Assembly: GCA_947175575.1 (NCBI GenBank)
Contig: CAMWNG010000014.1
Coordinates: forward strand, 1-35,652
Origin: an uncultured Bacteroidales bacterium
GTDB lineage: Bacteria > Bacteroidota > Bacteroidia > Bacteroidales > Muribaculaceae
Direction of reading: 5' to 3'
Length of the DNA: 35,652 nt
The position numbers were made by a program, and so were the translations under genes. Of the stretch, positions 8,703-18,034 are shown piece by piece. The first letter of the stretch is position 1. The number at the start of each line of letters is the position of its first letter. The notes below the pieces were generated by a model. The model did not search any database. It was given only the letters and a program-made list of their open reading frames with translations, and had not been told where the DNA came from.

Positions 8703-9665
8703 ATGACATTTGATATACACGAAGCTACGGAGCGGATTCTCGCCGGAGGTGCGCTCACCGATGACGAAGTGATGGCGTTGCCTGAGGTGCCGTCTGCCCT
8801 GCTCCGCGATGCCGCCGCAAAAGTCACCGCGGCTCTGATGCCCCGCAGATTCGATTCTTGTTCAATTATAAACGCACGGTCGGGTAAATGCTCCGAGAAT
8901 TGCAAATGGTGCGCTCAGAGTGCCCACTACTCCACCGGCTGTCAGGAATATCCGATGGTGCCCCATGACGAATGTATGGAAGCCGCACGGCTCAACCATG
9001 AAGCCGGCGTGCAACGCTTCTCGCTCGTGGCAAGCGGCAGGAGCGTGCGTGGCAAGGCTCTTGAAAAAATCACCGGAATGCTCCGGGAGATCCGCGACAA
9101 AGTGGGAATCACCACCTGCGCGTCGCTCGGCCTCCTTGATGCCGAAGAGATGCGACAATTGTATGATAGCGGAGTCCGACGTTATCACTGCAACCTCGAG
9201 ACGGCTCCGAGCCACTTCGCCACACTCTGCACCACACATACCGTCGAGGACAAGCTGCGCACCATCGGGCATGCGCACGCTCTGGGAATGGAGGTGTGCT
9301 CGGGCGGCATTATCGGCATGGGCGAAAGCATGCGGCAGCGTGCCGAATTCGCCGTCACGCTCCGACGAGCGCGCCCGGTCTCGATTCCTCTCAACATCCT
9401 TTCGCCGATTCCGGGCACTCCGCTTGAAAAGACCGCACTGATATCGGATGATGAGATTCTCGATACTGTAGCAATAATGCGCCTGGCTCATCCGCACACA
9501 GTGCTACGATTCGCCGGGGGACGCGCCCGCCTCAGCCGCGACATGCAGCTCGAGTGCATGCGTATCGGCATCACCGGAGCCATCGTGGGCGACCTCCTCA
9601 CCACCATCGCATCCTCTGTGGCCCAGGATCGCGACATGGTAGCCCGGGCAGGCTACACCTGGTAA
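8703..9665 (+). CDS. bioB: Biotin synthase (radical SAM)
   Basis: A 320-residue radical SAM enzyme that inserts sulfur into dethiobiotin, the last step of biotin synthesis. The [4Fe-4S] cluster motif CxxxCxxC is at Cys63, Cys67 and Cys70 within GKCSENCKWCAQS. Other BioB signatures are YHCNLET, ICSGGI-like CSGGIIGMGES, NILSPIPGTPLE and RFAGGRARLSRD, whose arginine corresponds to the ligand of the [2Fe-2S] cluster. Length is normal. No other biotin genes are adjacent. A biotin-dependent carboxyltransferase is encoded about 24 kb away in the same window and would use the product. It converges on ligA with only four bases between the two stop codons. Confidence 0.97.
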   Translation: MTFDIHEATERILAGGALTDDEVMALPEVPSALLRDAAAKVTAALMPRRFDSCSIINARSGKCSENCKWCAQSAHYSTGCQEYPMVPHDECMEAARLNHEAGVQRFSLVASGRSVRGKALEKITGMLREIRDKVGITTCASLGLLDAEEMRQLYDSGVRRYHCNLETAPSHFATLCTTHTVEDKLRTIGHAHALGMEVCSGGIIGMGESMRQRAEFAVTLRRARPVSIPLNILSPIPGTPLEKTALISDDEILDTVAIMRLAHPHTVLRFAGGRARLSRDMQLECMRIGITGAIVGDLLTTIASSVAQDRDMVARAGYTW

Positions 9666-9669
9666 ACCA

Positions 9670-11724
<2,055 letters not shown>

Positions 11725-11736
<12 letters not shown>

Positions 11737-11946
11737 AAAACAGTCCAAATAAACTCCGCGTTGCCCTACCCTGCGCTTTTGGAACCATTTCCCGACACCA
11801 ATATTGTTAAGTATTCCCGGGAATTCCCGTACTATGCGGGAGTCATATTTATCGAATCCTTCCTCACGATTCCACTTGTTAACTTGTTGCGTAGCCCGAC
11901 GGGACTTACCGTTAACGATATAGCCTACCCCTACAATGCTGGACAT
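11725..11946 (-). CDS. Small basic ORF or relic of an RHS C-terminal tip
   Basis: A 73-residue reading frame of unknown function in an AT-rich stretch between ligA and the RHS gene. For a gene it has an unusually good ribosome site (AAAGGAG five bases before the ATG), which is rare in this group. It is basic (RKRRVGQRG near the end) and has no membrane segment. It is in the same frame as the upstream RHS gene and is separated from it by two in-frame stops (12028-12030 and 11971-11973), with coding-like sequence between. It could therefore be a small RHS-linked gene such as an immunity protein, or a decayed alternative RHS tip. Nothing in it matches a family I recognise. The whole gap 11677-12027 holds only this ORF and the ligA promoter. 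Confidence 0.35.
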
Positions 11947-12027
11947 TTTTTCTCCTTTGTCTACAGTCTTTTAATAATATTTGCCATCAATCTCTATGAA
12001 CATATTAAACATACTATCAACACATTG

Positions 12028-13137
12028 TTAATCATTTTTACAATGTTGTTCAAATTCTTTATCGGACTGATTCACTGTCGAACTTTCGCATTCGGGACAG
12101 AACGATGGTGATGTTGATTCTGAATCTTTCGGATCCACATATTTGATGGGGTTTCCGGCGCAGAAGGTGTAGGGAGAGAGATGGCCATAATCGAGAGCAC
12201 GCGGATCGGGGGTGGACCATAGCACGAGTGCGGAATTGTAGCGGCGCGCCGAGAAATCATATTCGGCACAGCCGTTGTCGCGCATGCGTTCCTTGCCGGC
12301 GAAAAGGTATGGCTGACCTTCCGGTTCGCGCCACGGTTCGCCGTAGGGGTAATAACCGGTGTGCTGCACGATCTGTCCGTAGCGGTCGGTCACCATCGTA
12401 ACGGATCCCTGCCAGTCGGTGTGGCGGTAGAAGGGATTCCCCGTGCGGTCGAAATAGCCCTCGCCGAAGTTGATCATCGAGATCGTATCGTTGCGGAACA
12501 CGAAATTACCGACATAGGTGCGACTGCCCTTCAGACGATTGTACGAGATACCCGAGGATGACGGCGCCGTATGCTTCATGTCCATCAGCACTCCCGAGCT
12601 GGAATAGGTGTAAGTAACCTCGCTGCCGTCCTCGAATTTGACCGATACGGGCTTTGAGAACCAGTTATAGAAGATGGATGCAATGCCGCGGGAAGGATCG
12701 CACACGAGCAGGCCGGCGTCATTCCAGCCTAACGTGCCTCTCCAGTCGGTCGCCACGCCCGCACGTCCGTAGAACTCCGTGCCGTCCGATGCCGTGAGTG
12801 TCCTGACGAGCAATACTCCGTCCCATAGATAGGACAGATTGTCAAGCTGTCCGAAGCGCTCGATTTTTTTGCCCTGTAATCCCGGCATCATCATCACGAT
12901 ACCATTGCGTGTGAGGCTCTTGAGCGCACCGACTTCGTTATATGAGTACGTGGTGGAGAAATCCTCTGTCAGTTCGGCGCGGCCGCACAAGGTCCAGAGG
13001 TCGGATTGGAGTTCGGACGTTTCCAGACCGGTGAATCCTTGCAGCTCCCTGGCATAGGCATAGAAAAAGCCTATAACCGACAGTGTTAAAATTGTGAACA
13101 ATCGGCGGGATGCATTAATGGTCAGTTGCTTTTTCAT
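12028..13137 (-). CDS. Orphan RHS-repeat core protein with signal peptide
   Basis: A 369-residue secreted RHS/YD-repeat protein, much shorter than full-length RHS toxins (usually well over 1000 residues). A signal peptide or anchor covers residues 1-29. YD-like repeats follow (YSYNEVGALKSL, YTYSSSGVLMD), then the RHS-associated core at about 235-336 with DWQGSVTMVTD, YYPYGEP, YLFAGKER, YDFSARRYNS, WSTPDP and CAGNPIKYVDP. After this conserved core only about 33 polar residues remain, including CPEC and a last Cys, where a variable toxin tip would normally sit. It may be an orphan tip module used in recombination or a domesticated surface protein; no T6SS or partner gene is visible. A TATCTTTG promoter lies upstream at 13204-13211. 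Confidence 0.85.
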   Translation of the reverse strand: MKKQLTINASRRLFTILTLSVIGFFYAYARELQGFTGLETSELQSDLWTLCGRAELTEDFSTTYSYNEVGALKSLTRNGIVMMMPGLQGKKIERFGQLDNLSYLWDGVLLVRTLTASDGTEFYGRAGVATDWRGTLGWNDAGLLVCDPSRGIASIFYNWFSKPVSVKFEDGSEVTYTYSSSGVLMDMKHTAPSSSGISYNRLKGSRTYVGNFVFRNDTISMINFGEGYFDRTGNPFYRHTDWQGSVTMVTDRYGQIVQHTGYYPYGEPWREPEGQPYLFAGKERMRDNGCAEYDFSARRYNSALVLWSTPDPRALDYGHLSPYTFCAGNPIKYVDPKDSESTSPSFCPECESSTVNQSDKEFEQHCKND

Positions 13138-13203
13138 GTGAAGAATGATAACCGGTTTACCTGTTTGTGTAGTGGAAATTATGCAGAGTGGATGTTCCGG
13201 TTA

Positions 13204-13235
13204 CAAAGATATATCTTTTAAGTATAATAAACAAT
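13204..13235 (-). promoter_or_regulatory. Promoter of the RHS gene
   Basis: Minus-strand TATCTTTG (plus-strand CAAAGATA, 13204-13211) with a TTG 20 bases upstream (plus CAAT at 13232-13235). The leader to the ATG at 13137 is about 60 bases. Confidence 0.65.
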
Positions 13236-13331
13236 ATTTTATGCTGAAAAACATATTCTTGACAACATCGACTTAGCTCTGAAAATCCTCTAAAAAATTT
13301 TCCGACAGATGTAAAATTCAGCTTTTTATCG

Positions 13332-13339
13332 TATCTTTG
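13332..13339 (+). promoter_or_regulatory. Promoter -7 box of the polyprenyl synthase operon
   Basis: TATCTTTG fits TAnnTTTG, 49 bases before the ATG at 13389. The gap 13138-13388 holds this box and the divergent RHS promoter, and I see nothing else in it. Confidence 0.6.
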
Positions 13340-13388
13340 CCATTATTTCCATCCGGCACAGGGTTCGGACAATCAAAATTGACAAATC

Positions 13389-14330
13389 ATGACGGATTAC
13401 GCTTCAGTCATAGAATCATCGCTGAAGGCGATGGGTTTCCCCGAGGAATGTCCCCGGCTGTATGAACCGGTTGCATACACTCTCGCGGGAGGGGGCAAAC
13501 GCCTCCGCCCGTTGCTGGCACTCGTGTGCGCCGCGGCTTGCGGAGTTGCCCCCGAAAAAATGCTCCCGCAGGCACTGGCCATCGAGATGTTCCATAATTT
13601 CACGCTCATTCACGACGATGTGATGGACCGCAGCGACACACGCCGAGGACGCCCCACCGTCTTCGCCCGCGACGGCGCTGTGCGCGCCATACTCTCGGGT
13701 GACGCACTGCTAACACTCGCCACAATGAAAATGGCCGAGAATGCGGGCGATTTGACCGCACGGTTGCTCGACATGTTCAACCGCACGGCCCTCGCCGTCT
13801 ACGAAGGACAGCAGCTGGACACCGACTTCGAATCCGCCGCTCCCGGCACGGTCTCCGAACAGGACTACATAGACATGATTCTCCGCAAGACCGCCGCCCT
13901 GATAGTCCTCCCATGTCTGGTGGGACCGACCGTTGCCGGCAATGATACAGCCCGCGCTGCGCTGCGTGAGTATGCCATACATCTCGGACTGGCCTTCCAG
14001 CTCCGCGACGACTGGCTCGACACCTTCGGCGACGCCGCCACTTTCGGTAAGCCCATCGGCGGCGACATCCGCAACCGGAAGCACACCCTGCTGTTCATAC
14101 GCGCCTGGGAAAAGGCTCCCGAGGCCATGAAAACGGCTTATGACTTGGCCGACCCGGTAGCGGCCGTAACAGCTATTTATCGTGAGCTCGGCCTCGACAC
14201 TGCGGTGCAGGATCTCATCGACTCCGAATGTGACAAAGCATGCCACGCCCTCAACAGCGCCCCGCTCGACTCCGAGCACAAGGAGTGGCTGCTCGGCCTC
14301 GCACGTTCCCTCTCCACACGCACCAAATGA
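13389..14330 (+). CDS. Polyprenyl (isoprenoid) diphosphate synthase
   Basis: A 313-residue trans-prenyltransferase that condenses isopentenyl diphosphate onto allylic diphosphates in the cytoplasm. The first aspartate-rich motif is DDVMD at 76-80, after the substrate-binding GGGKRLRP (34-41); the second is DDWLD at 207-211. The fifth residue before the first motif is aromatic (Phe71), which in this family usually limits chain growth, so a farnesyl- or geranylgeranyl-size product is more likely than a long-chain quinone precursor; that is inference only. Its stop overlaps the TatD start (ATGA), so the two are translationally coupled. Exact product length is not assigned. Confidence 0.92.
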   Translation: MTDYASVIESSLKAMGFPEECPRLYEPVAYTLAGGGKRLRPLLALVCAAACGVAPEKMLPQALAIEMFHNFTLIHDDVMDRSDTRRGRPTVFARDGAVRAILSGDALLTLATMKMAENAGDLTARLLDMFNRTALAVYEGQQLDTDFESAAPGTVSEQDYIDMILRKTAALIVLPCLVGPTVAGNDTARAALREYAIHLGLAFQLRDDWLDTFGDAATFGKPIGGDIRNRKHTLLFIRAWEKAPEAMKTAYDLADPVAAVTAIYRELGLDTAVQDLIDSECDKACHALNSAPLDSEHKEWLLGLARSLSTRTK

Positions 14331-15130
14331 CAGACACACACACTCACCTCTATCTGCCCGAATTCAACCCCGACGGGGGCGGCGAAGCGGCCGTACGCCG
14401 GGCCATCGCCGTCGGAACGGAGCGCATGGTTTTTCCGGCCGTCGATCCCGGCACGGTAAGTCCGATGCTTGACCTTGCACGAAAATTTCCCGCGAACATA
14501 GCCGTGGCTATGGGTCTCCACCCCACCGAGGTGAACGAAAAATGGCGCGAGAACCTCGCCACCATGATGAATCATCTCGACAGTGACCCCGACCGCTATG
14601 TAGCAGTGGGCGAAGTGGGAATCGACCTCTACTGGGACAAGACTTTCCGTGAAGAACAGATGCAGGTGCTTGACCTCCAGGCTGCAAAAGCCCGTGAACT
14701 CCGCCTCCCGCTCATCATTCACTGCCGCGACGGCCTTGACGAGACCCTTGAAGTGCTGGAACGCTACACCGATGTGCCGGCCGTGTTCCATTCGTTCGGA
14801 GGCACGGAGGCCGATGTCGAACGCATCCGCCGGCGCCTCGACCCCATGTTCGGCATCAACGGTATAGTCACATTCAAGAACAGCCGACTCGGCGAAGTCC
14901 TCCCGGCAATCGGTGCCGAACGCATCATGCTCGAGACCGACTCGCCCTATCTCGCTCCCGTTCCCAAGCGCGGACGCCGCAACGAGAGCGCTTTCCTGCC
15001 CTTCATCGCCGCGTCGGTGGCACAGCATCTCGGATCCACAACCGCCGAAATCGAACGTATCACGGATCGCAACGCCAACAGTTTTTTCCGTCTTGACGAA
15101 TTTTTCACAGAAAAAACGATTAAACCATAG
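14327..15130 (+). CDS. tatD: TatD family metal-dependent hydrolase
   Basis: A 267-residue TIM-barrel hydrolase of the TatD (Mg-dependent DNase-like) family. I chose the ATG at 14327 because the metal motif HTH (His5, His7 in THTHLYL) must be at the very N-terminus and because it overlaps the preceding stop by four bases; a longer upstream start would add residues from the previous gene. Other metal ligands lie in GEVGID, IIHCRD, FHSFGG and ETDSPYLAP. Bacterial homologues are 3'-5' exonucleases or quality-control nucleases; the exact substrate here is unknown. It is cytoplasmic and sits in an operon with the prenyl synthase. Confidence 0.93.
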   Translation: MTDTHTHLYLPEFNPDGGGEAAVRRAIAVGTERMVFPAVDPGTVSPMLDLARKFPANIAVAMGLHPTEVNEKWRENLATMMNHLDSDPDRYVAVGEVGIDLYWDKTFREEQMQVLDLQAAKARELRLPLIIHCRDGLDETLEVLERYTDVPAVFHSFGGTEADVERIRRRLDPMFGINGIVTFKNSRLGEVLPAIGAERIMLETDSPYLAPVPKRGRRNESAFLPFIAASVAQHLGSTTAEIERITDRNANSFFRLDEFFTEKTIKP

Positions 15131-15181
15131 ACTTTTCGTCCGGTCTAATTGTTTAAACAGTAAACCTTATAATTGAACGAT

Positions 15182-16351
15182 ATGAACATCCGCCATCTTT
15201 CTCTGCTCTCGTTGTCGCTTCTGCTGGCCACATCGGCTGCGGCAGCCTACGATTATGACGACGATGATCTCTACTATAATCCCGACAAAGCCAAAAAGAC
15301 AGAGACCAAGAAACAGCCCGCCACTGCTGCCGAGGCCGGGTATTACTACGTGCCCAATCAGGTGGTCGACTATCAGGATCCGGCTCTCTATCAGCCGGCA
15401 ACCGGTGTAGGTCTCGGAATGGACGTGGATACATACAACCGCCACGGTCAGTTCCTGGTGCAGACCGATTCAATAAGCCTTGACGAACTCACGGCCGGCG
15501 ATTCGTTCGCATACACACGCCGCCTCGAGCGTTTCCATGACGAGGATATCGTCAACGGTTCAGGCGACCAGCAGCTCATCGACTACTATTACAGCCAGCC
15601 CGCCACCACGGCCGACGTAAACATATATGTGGTGAATTCCGATCCCTGGTATTCATCGTGGAACTCATGGAACTATCCCTGGTATTCGCCATTCTCCTCA
15701 TACTGGTACAGCCCGTATTGGTATAACTCCTTCTACGGTCCGTCGTGGAGCTTCAACTGGAGCTGGGGCTATGATCCATGGTATTCATGGAGCTGGGGAC
15801 CCGGCTATTGGTCGCCGGGCTACTGGGGACCCGGTTACTGGGGACCCGGATGGGGCGGCGGTCCCGGCATCCGTCCTCCCAAACCCTCGAATGTCGCTGT
15901 CAACAATCCCGGTTCGTCGCGTCCGCACACTCCCGCGGGCAACATGACCTCTGCAGGAAGCACGGCCGGCCGTCGGCCCGGTGCCATAAGCGTGGGAGCT
16001 TCGAACCCCGTCACCCGTCCCGGCAGCGCCGCCACCTCCGGCACCCAGCGTTATCCCGGCGTGGTTACTCCCGGACATTCCACATCGCGGCCCGGAGTCT
16101 CGAACTCGCAGGGCGCATCTGTCAACCTCAACCGTGGCCGCGGCACAGTGACCACCACTCCCTCCAACACCAACCGCGGAATGAGCACCTCTACAAGCCG
16201 TCCGGCCTCCAACAGTTCTTCTCGCTCATCATCGACATGGAGCAGCCCGTCGTCATCTTCTTCGTCGCGCGGTTCCTACCGTTCAAGCGGTGGCGGCGGC
16301 AGCAGCCGCGGCGCGGGCAGCGGTGGCAGTTCGACCCGCGGACGCCGTTAA
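15182..16351 (+). CDS. Secreted aromatic- and glycine-rich low-complexity protein
   Basis: A 389-residue exported protein of unknown function. The ATG at 15182 is preferred over an in-frame TTG at 15173. A signal peptide (about 1-20) is followed by an acidic Tyr/Asp patch. Residues about 155-227 are dominated by Trp, Tyr, Ser, Pro and Gly, including near-repeats of the form GYWGPG. The next section is Pro/Thr/Ser/Gly/Arg-rich, and the last 50 residues are almost only Ser, Gly and Arg, ending RGRR. I see no enzymatic motif. The composition suggests a disordered, adhesive or surface-coating protein. It lies 51 bases after tatD and 46 bases before the FadL-like porin, so it is probably co-transcribed with both. 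Confidence 0.8.
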   Translation: MNIRHLSLLSLSLLLATSAAAAYDYDDDDLYYNPDKAKKTETKKQPATAAEAGYYYVPNQVVDYQDPALYQPATGVGLGMDVDTYNRHGQFLVQTDSISLDELTAGDSFAYTRRLERFHDEDIVNGSGDQQLIDYYYSQPATTADVNIYVVNSDPWYSSWNSWNYPWYSPFSSYWYSPYWYNSFYGPSWSFNWSWGYDPWYSWSWGPGYWSPGYWGPGYWGPGWGGGPGIRPPKPSNVAVNNPGSSRPHTPAGNMTSAGSTAGRRPGAISVGASNPVTRPGSAATSGTQRYPGVVTPGHSTSRPGVSNSQGASVNLNRGRGTVTTTPSNTNRGMSTSTSRPASNSSSRSSSTWSSPSSSSSSRGSYRSSGGGGSSRGAGSGGSSTRGRR

Positions 16352-16397
16352 GCCCCCTATTCGCAGAATTTAAGTATAACCCTCACACCATCCAAGG

Positions 16398-17987
16398 ATG
16401 AAAAAGACTTTGATAGCCCTTGCGGCAGCAGCCATACCCGCAGTCATGAGCGCCCAGAGCGCACCCGACGCATACAGTTTCTCGCAATCCGACATCCGAG
16501 GCACAGCCCGCTTTATGAGCATGGGCGGCGCGTTCACCGCTCTGGGTGGCGACCTCTCCACTCTGTCGCAGAATCCTGCAGGCCTGGGCGTCTACCGCCG
16601 CAGCGAGATAGGTGCCACACTCGACATCTCGCCACGACGCGTCACTGCCACAACACCGTCCGACAAGATTTCTACCGACGCCACCAAAGTTTTCTGTAAT
16701 AACTTCGGATATGTCGGTGTGGCAAACCTCGGCGGACCGTTGCGCACCTTCGCATGGGGCGTTTCGTACAACCGCATCGGTTCCTTCAACCGCGAATTCA
16801 CCTCTTACGACGGAGCCGCGCCATCGTCCCTCACAAATTATATCGCCAGCTACACCAACAACAGCGGTGTAGCACCCTCCACTCTCACTTTTGTAAAAGA
16901 CAAGTATAATCCATATCAGCAGAGCGATGCCGACTGGCTTTCCATCCTGGCATACAATTCACTGCTGATCAATGACGTCAACGGACGCTATTACGGTCTG
17001 GGGCAGGACGGCACCGTCAGCGACGCTCAGTCCGTAGTGCGTCAGAGCGGTTATGTCGACGAATACAACATTGACTTCGGCGGCAATGTGTCCGAGGTTG
17101 TGATGTGGGGTCTCGGCGTAGGCATCACCGACCTCAGCTTCAATTCCACCGTGGCCTACTCCGAAAGCATGGCCGGTGCATATATTCCCTCGGCTGACAA
17201 CCGCATGACCACAGGCTCCGCCGAATACGACCTTGTAAACTACCGCAACGTGAGCGGTACGGGCGTCAACCTCAAATTCGGCCTCATTTTCCGCCCCATC
17301 AACGAATTCCGGCTCGGTGTGGCAGTCCACACACCCACATGGTACACCATGTCATCAAACCAGACCGCCACGGTATATTCCGACTTCATGCCCGACAATA
17401 TGACCGGCGACGTACACGTCGACAATGAATACACCGACGACGCCTACTATAACTTCAAGATGAACGCCCCATGGAAATTCATGATCGGAGCTGCCGGAGT
17501 CATCGGTAATCAGGCCATCGTCAGCCTCGACTATGAGCGTCAGGCATTCGGCGACATCAGCGTCAAGTATCAGGACGGCTGGGGCAACTATGTATCCGAC
17601 CCCGATGTCAACCAGGACGTGAAGAACTACTACAAGGCAGCCAACATCATACGTCTCGGCGTGGAATACCGTCTCACGCCGCGTCTGAGTGCCCGCGCCG
17701 GCTACAATTTCTCCACCGCCACATCCAAGCAGGAGGTGCTCGACGGACGCCGGCAGGTTTTCACCGCGGGGACAGATCCGGCCTTCACGCTCAACAAGAC
17801 ATCGAACGCCATTTCCGTAGGTCTGGGCTACCGATGGAGTTCATTCTATCTCGACGCCGCATACGTATGGCGCCGCCGCAACTCCGAATATTGTGCATTC
17901 ACCTCCTATGACGGCATACAGGCTCCGAAAGCCTCTCTCGCCGAAACCACAAACGACATCGTGTTCTCGCTCGGATTCAAATTCTGA
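16398..17987 (+). CDS. FadL/OmpP1-like outer membrane beta-barrel protein
   Basis: A 529-residue outer membrane protein with a signal peptide cleaved near residue 19 (VMSAQ). The N-terminal hatch segment ARFMSMGGAFTALGGDLSTLSQNPAGLG (with the NPAGLG signature at 59-64) is typical of the FadL/OmpP1/TodX family, followed by alternating-strand barrel sequence rich in Tyr and Gly and ending in Phe (SLGFKF), the usual final barrel residue. Members carry hydrophobic small molecules across the outer membrane; the substrate here is unknown. It is the last gene of the plus-strand unit beginning at 13389 and converges on the PIF1-like helicase 36 bases later. Confidence 0.9.
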   Translation: MKKTLIALAAAAIPAVMSAQSAPDAYSFSQSDIRGTARFMSMGGAFTALGGDLSTLSQNPAGLGVYRRSEIGATLDISPRRVTATTPSDKISTDATKVFCNNFGYVGVANLGGPLRTFAWGVSYNRIGSFNREFTSYDGAAPSSLTNYIASYTNNSGVAPSTLTFVKDKYNPYQQSDADWLSILAYNSLLINDVNGRYYGLGQDGTVSDAQSVVRQSGYVDEYNIDFGGNVSEVVMWGLGVGITDLSFNSTVAYSESMAGAYIPSADNRMTTGSAEYDLVNYRNVSGTGVNLKFGLIFRPINEFRLGVAVHTPTWYTMSSNQTATVYSDFMPDNMTGDVHVDNEYTDDAYYNFKMNAPWKFMIGAAGVIGNQAIVSLDYERQAFGDISVKYQDGWGNYVSDPDVNQDVKNYYKAANIIRLGVEYRLTPRLSARAGYNFSTATSKQEVLDGRRQVFTAGTDPAFTLNKTSNAISVGLGYRWSSFYLDAAYVWRRRNSEYCAFTSYDGIQAPKASLAETTNDIVFSLGFKF

Positions 17988-18008
17988 ATCTGAATATCCC
18001 GCATAGCG

Positions 18009-18034
18009 ACCCCGGCTGCTTTATCAGTCGGGGT
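18009..18034 (+). terminator. Terminator of the OMP operon, overlapping the helicase 3' end
   Basis: Ten-base arms at 18009-18018 and 18025-18034 (one G-T wobble) with a six-base loop, 21 bases after the porin stop. The right arm lies inside the last codons of the convergent helicase gene. The following T run is weak, so termination efficiency is uncertain. Confidence 0.5.

Noticed and set aside
11761-12111. Plus-strand 116-residue frame with hydrophobic stretches between ligA and the RHS gene
   Set aside because: It runs antisense to the RHS 3' end and the small minus-strand ORF. The hydrophobic look comes from AT-rich DNA, and no promoter or ribosome site is seen.
14177-15028. 283-residue minus-strand frame across the prenyl synthase/TatD junction
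   Set aside because: It is antisense to two well-supported genes and has no recognisable features.
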